Positions 1 to 13,300 of a DNA stretch of 64,000 nucleotides are shown here, piece after piece. This DNA is from Eucalyptus grandis (lineage: Eukaryota > Streptophyta > Magnoliopsida > Myrtales > Myrtaceae). Within the stretch, counting starts at the first letter, position 1. Every line of letters begins with the position of its first letter. The stretch is taken from the NCBI RefSeq assembly GCF_016545825.1, contig NC_052619.1, positions 40,639,682-40,703,681 on the forward strand, given 5' to 3'. Both the position numbers and the translations under genes were made by a program. A model generated the notes under the pieces. The model worked only from the letters and a program-made list of their open reading frames with translations. It was not told the DNA's origin and did not search any database.

Positions 1-2990
1 GTGATTTGCCCCATTCATCAACTGCAAGGAAAAAGAGACGAATATGTTATTTTCATACTCGACGTGATTCATTTTAGGAACAATATACTCCCTTTTACGG
101 CATATATGATGACTGCATTCCATCTCGTTTCCTTGGCTATGGAGAGGGATTTGCTTTCATGATTGGCAGTAATTCACTTGGCAAATGTCTATTTCATTTG
201 AAATTTTCCCCTTTTAAAAGTTGGGTGACTCAGGCATTGCGTACCCCCGATCCATTTTTGGCCATCTGCCCCAATTAAAATTTCCTACATATATGGAAAC
301 AATGTATTATTTCTATTCTTAGGTACATTAGGTTTAGGAACGAAGTACACCCTTTTTCAAAGTCGGGCAATTCAGCATCTCATTGTAGCTTTGTTGAAGA
401 AGGCAAGACATTGTCCTTATGGTCAAATGCATGCCACACTAGGTTAGATAACTTGTCCATATGCAGCTCCATCATGTTGGATTGATGAATCTCTGTTTCA
501 TTTGAGCACTTCATTCTTTACTCAATTTCCTGCATACCCCTTTTAGGCTAGGTGATTTTTCGCCGTTTTTGCTGCGTCAATGCATTTCCCACTTCACAAT
601 CTGTAGGCATGGGTGGCTATGTCAGTTTATGAATGAGTTGTTTTGACTTTTGGAACGAACACACCCTTTTCTTTTAGAGATCGTGTGATTCTGACTAGGT
701 TGTCCTCCCTGTGTAATCTTGTTGCTTGCCAGTAATTTGCCTCACTAAAATCTGCACAAAGTGCAAGGACAAAGCATTCCTAAAATAAATCGAATTTAAC
801 TTGAAACGATTACCACCTTTTATTTGAAGGCAACACTTGATGACCGATCCTTGTTTGTGTACATCTACATCTTGAAGTTTTGTCTTGCAGACCACCAATA
901 ATTATCTCCATATTGGATTGGATGCCAAGACACCATTGGAAGTGTAGGAATTGCAGTTGCTTCTTGTTTGCAACCAATGAAGTAGTTTGATGCCAAAGAA
1001 TGTCTATAGATTTCTTTTTCCACAAAGAATGTCAAATTAATATGAGGTCATCCAGGATGTGGAACTTCATTAGACCAGTAGATTTGTGATCTTCAAGGCT
1101 TTGATGATTCTTTTCACACTTAATCACAATGTTTGAGTTGATATGCTGCGAAATTATTCAAGTAGTTCATGGCTCAACCAAATATGCCCATAAATGAGCA
1201 TGAATTGGTGCATCTCATGACATGCTTTGTCAGGGAAAATCCCACGCTTTTGTCAATCTTGAACAAAATCATCATTTTGCCTGTTTAACAAAAAATGGAT
1301 GATTGAGTTAGTTGTTGCTCAAGAAATCTCTATTGGAACAATTACGACCTTACCCTCTCAAAGCATCATCCTGTGGATTAACCTGCAAAAGCGATTAAGT
1401 AAAAAGATAAAGTATTACGCAAGTTCTTCTTGAAACTCATTTTCACACATTTTGAAGCTAAGGCATAAAACTCAGCCCGTAGGGTCCGTTTGAAACACTT
1501 CAAGTGTTTTAAAGAATATAACTTTTATGAACTCTAATTTCATTATTAAAAAATGTGAGTTGTATGATTTACAAAAGCATTTGATTGGGTTCACAATTAA
1601 AACCCAAAACGCAAAACACGGTTCCTAATAGGAATAATGACAAGGATAAAGTACAAGAGGCTCTTTCGTAGAGGAGCATAATAAGCACAATTCTCGTCCT
1701 AGCTTTAAAGTCCACTTTTGGCATGGCCAAGCAAGAGGAGTTCAAGGAATGGTTGTCAAGCATGACCCGCGAAAGGAAGATAATGTCAGTATATGAATGA
1801 AAAATTGATCTTTCAATAAAGCCGCCTCTTACAATGAAATCAAGGCGACAATACCTTCTCCGTAGTATCCATTTATGAGAATTTGGTCATTTCATCAAGA
1901 TTTTATTAGTAAGAGGGGATTTCATTAAAAGATCGATCCGCGGCTATCAATTGAATGCCCACTCCATTCCAAAAGTTTCATACACAAATGGGGCATTGAT
2001 TTTGAAAGATTCATTTGTAATTTCACTCATGCAAAGGTGAGGTGATTTTTACTTTGAGAAATCAATACACAAAATGTGATTTGAATTTTTATTTTCGAAA
2101 TGAGACCAAGAAAGAATTTTATTGAAATTTTGATTTTAATTCTATGCCCCAAAATGTAATCTTGACTTGGAAGAATTTCTATACAAAATGTGACTTTGAG
2201 ATTGTAATTGAAAATTTAAACAAAAACATATGTTCTAATCTAGGCCAAATCAGATGCATTAGAAATGTTTGTTTATCAAGAGTGAGTGCCAAGCCTATAT
2301 TTTCAAGGGCATTCCATTGATTTCCACGAATCTCCAAAAAATGAAAATTTCAATCCGAAGTGAGCAAGTAGATAGAGAAATCATACTTACAATGGGTGAA
2401 GAGACTTTTTTTTTTTTTTTTTAAAAATCACATAGACATGCGGATGTAAACTTGTGAGGTTTGACGCATAAAGGCGGAATTCTAAAGGCTTAAGGTCCCC
2501 ATTTTGATTAGATCAAAAGAGTTTTCCCCACTCCGCACTTACGTCGGACAGTTCTCTTTATCATTAATTAAAATGAGCGGGACCAAAAGTGGATAACCAT
2601 GGGTCATTCCCGCACGGGTTCCATCTTTTGGCACCTTCTATGGGCTTCATGGTGCGATCGGGGTTTTAGATCGCGGGTTGTGTGTGTAAATGTGTAGTGC
2701 AAGTATGAAGGCACGCACAACAATTGATATCCAAACAACACTTCAATTTCATCCATATAGGCATACATTCCTACACCTCCCTGCAAAAGAAATGGGTTAA
2801 CAAACACTCCACCCCTTATTACTCCAAACCTACAAAAACATTTAACACTTTGTTAGCGGACTAACCTTATTTTCCACGCGACTTTGACACGCGCTATCAA
2901 ATGAAGACCATGTTAGTGAACAACCAACCAAGTTATTACGGCCTAAGTCCTCTAAGGTTGGCAACCAAGTCCCCAGCGGAGTCGCCAAGC
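1..2990 (-). mobile_element. Partial internal region of first unit of a tandem LTR retrotransposon
   Basis: This stretch repeats 11008-13993 almost base for base, differing mainly by single-base changes and homopolymer indels, for example near 1476, 2265, 2325 and 2405. It ends at a tRNA-Arg-type primer-binding site directly beside the LTR at 2991. Read on the minus strand it is the PBS-proximal (5' untranslated) part of an element whose remainder lies left of the window. No gag, protease, reverse transcriptase or integrase motif is visible on either strand. The short open frames (60-100 codons) are not conserved beyond the duplicated copy and look fortuitous. Confidence 0.75.
2969..2987 (-). 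other. Primer-binding site (tRNA-Arg type), unit 1
   Basis: On the plus strand these 19 bases read like the 3' end of plant tRNA-Arg, including the T-arm/acceptor sequence CCCCAGCGGAGTCG followed by CCA. On the minus strand they form a PBS beginning TGGCGACTCCG, three bases inside the LTR terminus. A tRNA-Arg primer is known for Ogre-type elements of the Tat lineage. The position next to a TG..CA-bounded long repeat supports the call. Confidence 0.8.
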
Positions 2991-5900
2991 TGTCACGACC
3001 TCTTTTTTCCGTCCTGGGGAAAAGGAAGAGTGTTTAGGGTATTTGCCTAAAGAAGCGGACCAATGGCCCTAAATTAGGCGGGGCTCTCCCAAGCCCATAC
3101 CTCGTGCGACGTTGGATTTCATATTTCGATTCTTAACAACCTAAATATTTCTAGGAGTCGCCACTAGCCTATTGGGGTCGGCTAGAAACCAATCGAGACA
3201 CGGGAGTGGTGTCCCAATTCCTACGCAACCAGAGATTTCTAGGAACGGGGACTTGTTTACGCCAATGTTTCTATTAGCGCCCTTGCGGTACCACTAACTT
3301 GGAAAGTTATTTATCTAAATAGCCACACATTCTTGATTACCAATTATAATCTTTATGAAACCACTAAGTATCCATGCAAATGTTTTTGTAGTTTTTTCTT
3401 TTTAAAGTCTAGACTAATCCTAACATAATTTAAAAGAGAAATTTACACTCAAATTAATGAAAAGCAGCGCGTAAGTAAACATCCAAGAAATTGAAATGAC
3501 TTGAAAATAAACGCAGAAAATATAAACCCGATACAAGTCGGGCAAATAATATTACATGGCCTTGTTATCATGCCCCGGGACAGGACCCCCGTGAGCGAAA
3601 TGGGAATTTAAATACGCATGATATTACTCTAAATGCATGAAATTACTCTAGATAATTTTAATCTATGCAAAATGGATTATTTACAAAAATTGTTATAAAA
3701 TAACAAAAAAAAGCATTAAATTAGAAAAATGACATTTTAAAATTAGGAAAATTCCATATATGTCATTTCTATCATAATTTGATGTTATCCAACATTTTTA
3801 TATTTTTGAAATTTTCAGATTTTTCTTTTTTTATTATTTTTTTTAAAAGAATATTAATAATGATTCCTTAAACCGATCTACGCTAACATGGAGTAACAAA
3901 TCACATGAATATCATAACGATTAAGCTCAAATCAACCGCTTCGAGATTGGAGCTTGGTTTCAACATTTTATCGAATACTTGGTTTGCATCAAATCACCCC
4001 AAAACGGCTTCTTCGGGTCATGTTCGTGGTCTTCAATCTCGATCCATAAGCAATCTCATGTGAATGCAAAGTATCAAGGATATACTACTACATGCAAAGA
4101 ACGTGTTTGACTAGAAATTATAGCCTAGAACATGCAAAAACCGAACTGAAAACGGCCTCCAACATGCGGGTTGGGGCTGTTTTGCAAAAACTGGTGATGA
4201 ACCCAAGTCAAACAGCCATGCCAAATGCTCAGATTGAAGCTCCGACAACCATCACATGCCATATCTATATGATATATTACTCCATCTAGATGAAAATAGG
4301 TAACACTTACTTTCAAATGCAATAAACATCACCGAAAATGATCAACCGAACGCATCAAAATGAACTCTCCAAGAAGCATTCATGCATGGTCTATGCTGGC
4401 CAACCATGTCTCAATGTGGTTTTTTGGCTCACGTTATAGATGGTTTCATGGTTCACAAGGAGATTTAAAGACTAAACCGGGTTATCCTATGCATCATTTG
4501 TACTCCCATGTAACATTCATCAAAGTCATAACGAAAAAACAAGCATGCAAAGGGGAGTAACAAGTCGAGCATGTAGGGGCATTGAAGAGGTTTTAAACAC
4601 TTAGAAAAATTTTAGCTTCAGAAATCAGCTCTTCAGACTAGTTTCCTTCTCGATTTTCGTGATCAAAACATGTTCAAACTTGAACAAAAATACATCTAGA
4701 ATGCTTACCTTGCTTCCTAGTTTCTTTTTCAAGCGACTCTTGGCCAAGGAAACCACGAAATTGTCTTCTGGAAGCACGTGAAAGTTGGTTCCTTCAAGCT
4801 GAAAGTGAGATCTGCAGAAGAAAAAGTGACAACGAGGGTTTTCGTTGACTTCCCAAAATTAGATTTCCAAACCTTCCTTGTTGGCCAAGTTCAAATCAAC
4901 CAAAACTATATGTATTATAGTTTGGCTTGTAAGTCATGGATTTCCTCACTTGTCTCTCAAGTTTCTCAAAAGCACTCGCTTTTCCTCACTCATGAACAAT
5001 CAGGCTCAACACTTAGAAAAATTTCGGACTTTCTTGGCCCGCCAGGAGGGCACTGTTTTCGGGGGCTTTAGGAGGCCTTCCCGATCTCCATTTGGGACAT
5101 ATGACCTATGGTTGGAAAGATCTTGGAGTGAAGTTTCAATCTCTAGTTGAAGGTTTTGGCTAATTTTGACCGTAGATGTGTGAAAATCTCACTTTTCTCT
5201 CTAAAAGTTCATCTGGAATTTCTGGGTTCTCTCCTTTCTGGAATTGCTTCTGAGGGTGTTTTTTGGGTACAACTCCGAGCCCTCTCCTCTCCCTCTCGTC
5301 TCCTCTCTCTCATCCCTTGAAAGACCTCGCTTCAGTGATCTTATCCCATGAATTGAGGGATTTTTGGTCAGCTTTTTGGCCCCCTACCAAGCCTGCCAAC
5401 TGAGCTAGTCCACCCACTCTCCTGACTTGGCCAAATTTTTAATTCTGCAGCTGTTGAGTGTGCAGGTTTTGCTACGATTTTCCGGTGCTGTCAGGAGCTT
5501 ATCCTTGGCCAATTTCCGTCCACTTGCACTGCTATATATGGTCTTCCATCACGTGCAAAGATCGGGCTGGTTAGGCAGCTGAGGAGGATATGGTGGGGCC
5601 ACCAAATTGCTTACTCAGCAACTCCAGATTAAGACCGACTCGTGGACTGAGTTTTGGCTGCTGATTTGAGTGCTTTAATCCACTAATTTGGCTGCTTTTT
5701 TTGATCAATTAGAAAGCTCATGTATAGTAGTTTAAGATCTTGACCATTTTTCGCAATTGTGCCCACCCAATTTTGCAAAAGTCCCTCAAAGTTGGCCATT
5801 TTCTTATCCGAAAATACCCAATTCAATACAAATGTGGTCTTTTTGGCTCAATTTGATTGATTCTACTTGGCCCAAATTCAATTTCAACTTAATTGATGAC

Positions 5901-6210
5901 CAAGATGATTATTTAAGGGCTCGGGCGCAAATTTTGCAAAATTTGCGAATTGGTCCCTCGACTTTTGAAATTGCATTTTGGCCCCAAATTGTCATTTGGA
6001 TTCCAATCTGACCTCCTAGGCTTGGCTAGTCACATTTAGATCGTTGGCCCCAACTTGCTCTCTCTTTTTTTTTTTTTTCGATTTTTTTTCTTTTTTTTTA
6101 AATTATTTTTTTTATAGGAAAAACATCTTTCATTTAAAACACGATATTAAACACCTAGATAATCTATATGTTGGAATGAAATATTTTTGGGCAAAAATTA
6201 GGTGTCAACA
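2991..6210 (-). repeat. Long terminal repeat, left copy (about 3.2 kb)
   Basis: The plus-strand sequence starts TGTCACGACC and ends GGTGTCAACA, so on the minus strand the LTR runs from TGTTGACA to TCGTGACA. It has TG..CA ends and short inverted termini. It is nearly identical to 13994-17216 (3220 versus 3223 bp). Most differences are one-base homopolymer indels, with a slightly more diverged CT-rich patch near 5275-5335. It is flanked on the left by a PBS and on the right by a polypurine tract. It therefore serves as 3' LTR of the unit to its right and 5' LTR of the unit to its left. No protein gene is supported inside it; the T-rich tract at 6061-6115 lies just within the minus-strand start. 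Confidence 0.85.
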
Positions 6211-6225
6211 GCTGCCCCTCTTTGG
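6211..6225 (-). other. Polypurine tract of the LTR element
   Basis: On the minus strand the bases directly before the LTR start TGTTGACA read AAAGAGGGGCAGC, a purine-rich tract in the place expected for plus-strand priming. Together with the tRNA-Arg PBS at the other end of the internal region, this fixes the element as minus-strand oriented. Confidence 0.7.
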
Positions 6226-6386
6226 AAGGAAGCTCAAAGAGGTTTCTTTCAAAGATAAGGTGACGCCTAATTTTTTGTTTTTTTTTGTTTTTTTGTTTTT
6301 TTTTTTGCAATTGTAAAATGAAAATGCAAGTAAGCTTAATGTAAAGAGCGTGATCTAGGGATGTACTTGTGAACAATTTGAAAAGT

Positions 6387-6983
6387 GTGGTTTAAGGATA
6401 TACCCACGAACCTTGTGGTTTAAGGCGGTCCCACTAACCGTGTGGTTTAAGGCAATCCCACTAACCGTATGGTTTAAGGCAGTCCCACTAATCTTGTGGT
6501 TTAAGGCAGATCCACTAACCGTGTGGTTTAAGGCAGTCCCACTAACCTTGTGGTTTAAAGCAGTTCCACTAACCCTGTGGTTTAAAGCAGATCCACTAAC
6601 CGTGTGGTTTAAGGCAGTCCCACTAACCTTGTGGTTTAAGGCAGATCCACTAACCGTGTGGTTTAAGGCAGTCCCACTAACCGTGTGGTTTAAGGCAGTC
6701 CCACTAACCTTGTGGTTTAAAGCAGATCCACTAGGCAGTCTCACTAACCTTGTGGTTTAAGGCAGATCCACTAGGCAGTCTCACTAACCTTGTGGTTTAA
6801 GGCAGATCCACTAACCGTGTGGTTTAAGGCAGTCCCACTAACCGTGTGGTTTAAGGCAGTCCCACTAACCTCGTGGTTTAAGGTAGACCCACTAACCATG
6901 TGGTTTAAGGCAATCCACTAACCTTGTGGTTTAAGGCAATCCCACTAACCGTGTGGTTTAAGGCAGTCCCACTAACCGTGTGG
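6387..6983. repeat. Minisatellite array, 27-bp unit
   Basis: About twenty-two copies of a 27-bp unit with consensus TGTGGTTTAAGGCAGTCCC followed by ACTAACCG. Copies vary by a few substitutions, and two are internally shortened near 6730-6780. Because 27 is a multiple of three, both strands stay open (115 and 129 codons), which gives spurious repeat proteins. The array lies about 175 bp from the polypurine tract, in the 3' untranslated part of the element. Confidence 0.95.
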
Positions 6984-8048
6984 ATTGTATGATTTGAGGA
7001 TGACTAAGAATCTCTTGAAAGTGCATGGTTTAAGACTGATCCATGAACCCTTTGAAATTGCATGGTTTAAAGGTAACCAAGAACTCTTGAAAGTGCATGG
7101 TTTAAGGCTATCCCATGAACCCTTTGAAATGGCATGGTTTAAGGATGACCAAGAACCTCTTGAAGATGCATGGTTTAAGGCTAACCCACAAACCCTTTGG
7201 AATTGCATGGTTTAAGGATAACCAAGAACCTCTCTCGAAAGTGCATGGTTTAAGACTAACCTATGAACCCTTTGGAATTGCATGGTTTAAGGGTAACCAA
7301 GAACCTCTTGAAAGTGCATGATTTAAGGCTAATTCAAGAACCCTTTAAAATTGCATGGTTTAAAGGTAACCAAAAACTCTTGAAAGTGCATGGTTTAAGG
7401 ATAACTCATAAACCCTTTGAAATTGCAAGGTTTAAGAATAACCAAGAACCTTTTGAAAATGCATGGTTTAAGGATAACTCATAAACCCTTTGAAATTGCA
7501 AGGTTTAAGGATAACCAAGAACCTTTTGAAAATGCATGGTTTAAAACTAATCCATGAACCTTTAGAATTGCAAGGTTTAAGGATAACCAATAAGCTTTTT
7601 GAAAATTGCATGGTTTAAGGCTAACCCATGAACCGTGCGAAATTGCAAGGTTTAAAGATAACCAAGAATCCTTTGAAAATTGCATGATTTAAGGCTAATT
7701 CAAAAACCCTTTAAAATTGCATGGTTTAAGGATAATCAAGAACCTTTTGAAAATGCATGGTTTAAGGCTAACCCATGAACCATTTGAAATTGCAAGGTTT
7801 AAGGATAACCAAGAACCTTTTGAAAATGCATGGTTTAAGGCTAACCCATGAACCCTTTGGAATTGCATGGTTTAAGGGTAACCAAGAACTCTTGAAAATG
7901 CATGGTTTAAGGTTAACCCATGAACTCTTTGGAATTGCAAGGTTTAAGGATAACCAAGAACCTTTGAAAATGCATGATTTAAGGCTAATCCAAGAACCCT
8001 TTAAAATTGCATGGTTTAAGGAGACCAAGAACCTCTTGAAAATCGTGT
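6984..8048. repeat. Minisatellite array, ~72-bp dimeric unit
   Basis: About fourteen copies of a ~72-73 bp dimer made of two related ~36-bp monomers. One contains CTAACCCATGAACCCTTTG and the other GATAACCAAGAACCTCTTG, each introduced by GCATGGTTTAAGG. The core TGGTTTAAGG is shared with the 27-bp array next door, so the two arrays probably descend from one ancestral monomer. Repeat-derived open frames here are not genes. Confidence 0.93.
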
Positions 8049-10216
8049 GGTTTTTCTGAAGAAACCTGTCATTTGAGAATATTCAGAAGTGTATATTGCC
8101 CATCAAATAGAATTCATTATAACAAGTATTCTAGTAGCGAAAGCATACTAGATGAGATCAATTTCAGCATATGTCATCAGAAACAATATCAAGAGTGTAT
8201 CGGTAATGAGAAGGCAATGATTGCATAAACAAATCAAACTAATTCCGACCACTTGACAAATTCGCAAAACTGTCATCACTCTCGGATGATATCATTAATC
8301 GTCAAATTCTCTCAGGAGAAAAGTCCTTGTTAAAATGACCTTGACTCATGAGAAAGGTTTGTTAAGTACGCCGAGCAAGGACACCTAGTCAGAAAGGGCT
8401 TCTCGCATATTATCAAGAAAAGGGCTATTTGATCCCATCTATTCATGTGGGAAATAAACTGATCACTCAACCTCACTCTTCCAGTGTGCAAGGCTTTGAA
8501 TCATTCGCAATAAGTACACATTGACCAATCAAAGAGGTCTTTTAGAAGGACCGTAGTGCAGGTTTTGGTCATGGTTTTAGCGATTGATAAGCATCGTTGG
8601 CTATGAAATGAATTAATCACTGATCGACATCTCCGCCGGGTTTACAAGTCAAGAAACCTTAAGATGAGATAAGACAACCTTACTCACTTCTTTGAGCGGC
8701 ATCTTCTTTAGGAAGTCCTTATTTCCACTTTGAATCATCCCAATCTGAAGAGACTTTGGGAGTAGGTTGTAATGTTGGATTGGTGAAAGGCTCAAAAGGC
8801 TCAACACTTTTTCGAAGAGGGATTTGAGAGTTGGTGATTATCATGGCATCATTACCATATCATCCATTTTTTAAAGCACTCAATGTTTAGAATTCAAATT
8901 GTCTCGAAAGTCCTTTGACTAATCATCTTAACATAATGGCTTTTGCATTTGCAATGATTTTCTTTTCAACGTAGGCATTTTTTTGCCATTTTTGCTTTCA
9001 CAGAGATATTCCTCTTGATGTAATTGTTTTTTCTTCCACTCTCTCTCCCTTTTTTTTTTGTGGGCATTGGCCTTGCTTTTACCAGGCACACTGCTTTTTC
9101 ATGCTCCTTAATTTTCACTTGACTTTTGTTCTTTCAAGCTTTTTGAGCTCTTGGGACTTTCAAGATGCTTTTCATATCATATAAACACCAATTGCATTGA
9201 TAAATCATGTGCCCTGCCCTAATGTTGGGAGATAATCACCACTCGGGTTTTAGAAATGAATAGTTAGGCTCAATATGGTTTAAGCAAAGGGTATCGGTGT
9301 TTGGGTAGAGAAAAGAATGCTCTTCTTCACCTTGGGATGCTTCGAGCTTCCATAAGAATTCACTTGAAGTTGCCACAAAAAGGATTTATGCAAGTGAGAG
9401 TAAAGAAACTTTTCTCATCTTCCCTCTCCAAATAATGTCAACCCAAATCTCCGTAATTGCCCCATCATGGGGTGGTTCTTGACAGGGATATTTTGTAGAA
9501 AATTTTTCACATTAAAAGGCTCAAATAGGCTAACTATTGTCACCTGTAGTGTGTATGATAGAGGAAAGAAATGCCTCTTATCATCTTGATCTATGTACCT
9601 CTTGCGAATGAATTCATTGACCTCAAACAACACAAGCTTTCTTTTCACTCGAATTCAGAGTGTTTAAAGGACATGTTTGGAAATGGGTTGCCTTTCCTCA
9701 TCCTAAGTGTTTCTCGCTTGGCATAAGCAACATCGCCTTTCATTTTTGTTGAGATCATCTCAGTGGATTAATCTCCATAGAGAACTTTGATTCGAAATGA
9801 GTGATCCATCGAGTGGATGGACAATTTAAAGGTAAAAAAGATTTTTGCAAACCTTGTGGAAAACTTGTTTCTTTAATTTCCATTTTTTGCGCTTGTTTCT
9901 AGAAAAGCACTAAATGTTCTTTTTTTTGCGATGGAAATTCCCATTTATTTTCCATTTGATTTTGAGGAGAAGGGCACTTACCTGTGTCTTAGTAGTTAGG
10001 CGACCCTACGAAGAGCAAAAGGGAATGTGTTAGTACATGAATCCTTAGGGATTGTAAAAATTGGAAACGATACAACATTACCCTTGGTTAATTTCACCAT
10101 TTGGCGGCAAATAGCGGAATGAACGTACTGTTTTAAGGCTTGAAGAGAATCTTAGGTCTTTGGTCTCATTTGTTCAAGCATTTTCTTCTTTTTGCAAAAA
10201 TAAGAGATGCAAAATT

Positions 10217-10345
10217 TTTTTTTTTTTTTTATTTTTATTTTTTTATATGGCAACCTCGTTGCCATTTCCGGGGATCGAACCCCGTACCTCTCGGACCGTT
10301 CATTCATTCCCATACCACCCGGGCCGAAGCGCTGGTAGTGTCTAT
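10217..10345 (-). mobile_element. tRNA-derived SINE-like insertion
   Basis: On the minus strand, a T-arm-like box B (GGTTCGATCCC, plus-strand 10271-10281) follows an A-box-like GGTGGTATGGG around 10306-10323. The body ends in an A-rich tail, seen as the T-rich run 10217-10248 on the plus strand. Box B with a poly(A)-like end is the usual layout of plant tRNA-derived SINEs. The acceptor and D/anticodon stems do not pair well enough for a tRNA gene. I could not find clean target duplications because both flanks are homopolymer-rich. Confidence 0.45.
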
Positions 10346-13300
10346 GGGGCGCTTCTTTTTTTTTTATTTAATTGAACCGGCTCTAGAACGACACATATTT
10401 TAAGCCAACTTAGGTGACTTTGTCATGTGTTAACTCCACATGCTTACTTTGTTGATATAGATTATGCTTAAATCAATTTCTCGAGTTTGTTCCTCGAATA
10501 CCGACGCTTCCTGTCAAACAAGGGAACTACGTCAAATAATGAAGTTTTAGAGGGGCATTTTGGAAACGATACCGAATTACCCTTCTCATACAGCTGACTT
10601 TAAATGTCTTGTGTTCCCTCTTCATGTGCTTTTGCTCGTCGGTGTTAACATTTCCTTGAAGATCTTGCTTTCAAATAGGCCATTTAGATGTTATCGAATT
10701 CACTCATTCCGAGTGGGCGTCAAAGATGAAAGGAGAGGGTACTCCTTGTTTCGATATGTGAGGGCATTGCTCCTTAGATGTTTTACTCCATTTATTCCAT
10801 CAAAATGGATGGTTGGGCCTTAGCATGCCTTCTTGGTATAAGGTGTTGCTTCAGCACTCAATGTGCACCTTTTCCTACAAGAAATGGGGGCATGTTACTT
10901 ATATTCCACAATTGAATTGGACTAATTTAGGGACGATACTCCCTTTTCGTGTTGAATCAATTGACTACGTTTCATCTTGCTCATGGGTGAGAATTGCTCT
11001 GCTTTAAGTGATTTGCCCCATTCATCAACTGCAAGGAAAAAGAGACGAATATGTTATTTTCATACTCGACGTGATTCATTTTAGGAACAATATACTCCCC
11101 TTTTACGGCATATATGATGACTGCATTCCATCTCGTTTCCTTGGCTATGGAGAGGGATTTGCTTTCATGATTGGCAGTAATTCACTTGGCAAATGTCTAT
11201 TTCATTTGAAATTTTCCCCTTTTAAAAGTTGGGTGACTCAGGCATTGCGTACCCCCGATCCATTTTTGGCCATCTGCCCCAATTAAAATTTCCTACATAT
11301 ATGGAAACAATGTATTATTTCTATTCTTAGGTACATTAGGTTTAGGAACGAAGTACACCCTTTTTCAAAGTCGGGCAATTCAGCATCTCATTGTAGCTTT
11401 GTTGAAGAAGGCAAGACATTGTCCTTATGGTCAAATGCATGCCACACTAGGTTAGATAACTTGTCCATATGCAGCTCCATCATGTTGGATTGATGAATCT
11501 CTGTTTCATTTGAGCACTTCATTCTTTACTCAATTTCCTGCATACCCCTTTTAGGCTAGGTGATTTTTCGCCGTTTTTGCTGCGTCAATGCATTTCCCAC
11601 TTCACAATCTGTAGGCATGGGTGGCTATGTCAGTTTATGAATGAGTTGTTTTGACTTTTGGAACGAACACACCCTTTTCTTTTAGAGATCGTGTGATTCT
11701 GGACTAGGTTGTCCTCCCTGTGTAATCTTGTTGCTTGCCAGTAATTTGCCTCACTAAAATCTGCACAAAGTGCAAGGACAAAGCATTCCTAAAATAAATC
11801 GAATTTAACTTGAAACGATTACCACCTTTTATTTGAAGGCAACACTTGATGACCGATCCTTGTTTGTGTACATCTACATCTTGAAGTTTTGTCTTGCAGA
11901 CCACCAATAATTATCTCCATATTGGATTGGATGCCAAGACACCATTGGAAGTGTAGGAATTGCAGTTGCTTCTTGTTTGCAACCAATGAAGTAGTTTGAT
12001 GCCAAAGAATGTCTATAGATTTCTTTTTCCACAAAGAATGTCAAATTAATATGAGGTCATCCAGGATGTGGAACTTCATTAGACCAGTAGATTTGTGATC
12101 TTCAAGGCTTTGATGATTCTTTTCACACTTAATCACAATGTTTGAGTTGATATGCTGCGAAATTATTCAAGTAGTTCATGGCTCAACCAAATATGCCCAT
12201 AAATGAGCATGAATTGGTGCATCTCATGACATGCTTTGTCGGGAAAATCCCACGCTTTTGTCAATCTTGAACAAAATCATCATTTTGCCTGTTTAACAAA
12301 AAATGGATGATTGAGTTAGTTGTTGCTCAAGAAATCTCTATTGGAACAATTACGACCTTACCCTCTCAAAGCATCATCCTGTGGATTAACCTGCAAAAGC
12401 GATTAAGTAAAAAGATAAAGTATTACGCAAGTTCTTCTTGAAACTCATTTTCACACATTTTGAAGCTAAGGCATAAAACTCAGCCCAGAGGGTCCGTTTG
12501 AAACACTTCAAGTGTTTTAAAGAATATAACTTTTATGAACTCTAATTTCATTATTAAAAAATGTGAGTTGTATGATTTACAAAAGCATTTGATTGGGTTC
12601 ACAATTAAAACCCAAAACGCAAAACACGGTTCCTAATAGGAATAATGACAAGGATAAAGTACAAGAGGCTCTTTCGTAGAGGAGCATAATAAGCACAATT
12701 CTCGTCCTAGCTTTAAAGTCCACTTTTGGCATGGCCAAGCAAGAGGAGTTCAAGGAATGGTTGTCAAGCATGACCCGCGAAAGGAAGATAATGTCAGTAT
12801 ATGAATGAAAAATTGATCTTTCAATAAAGCCGCCTCTTACAATGAAATCAAGGCGACAATACCTTCTCCGTAGTATCCATTTATGAGAATTTGGTCATTT
12901 CATCAAGATTTTATTAGTAAGAGGGGATTTCATTAAAAGATCGATCCGCGGCTATCAATTGAATGCCCACTCCATTCCAAAAGTTTCATACACAAATGGG
13001 GCATTGATTTTGAAAGATTCATTTGTAATTTCACTCATGCAAAGGTGAGGTGATTTTTACTTTGAGAAATCAATACACAAAATGTGATTTGAATTTTTAT
13101 TTTCGAAATGAGACCAAGAAAGAATTTTATTGAAATTTTGATTTTAATTCTATGCCCCAAAATGTAATCTTGACTTGGAAGAATTTCTATACAAAATGTG
13201 ACTTTGAGATTGTAATTGAAAATTTAAACAAAAACATATGTTCTAATCTAGGCCAAATCAGATGCATTTGAAATGTTTGTTTATCAAGAGTGAGTGCCAA

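Noticed and set aside
2969..2987. tRNA-Arg gene end
   Set aside because: Only the last ~19 bases including CCA match, with no upstream cloverleaf. The position at an LTR border makes it a primer-binding site.
6355..6760. Open frames of 115 and 129 codons encoding repetitive proteins on both strands
   Set aside because: They arise because the minisatellite unit is 27 bp (a multiple of three), with no start context, no domain and equal openness on both strands.
6387..8048. CRISPR-like array of short repeats
   Set aside because: The units are contiguous tandem repeats without unique spacers, and the DNA is a plant nuclear genome.
10262..10330. tRNA gene
   Set aside because: Only the T-arm/box B fits; the other stems do not pair and an A-rich tail follows, so a SINE-like sequence is the better reading.
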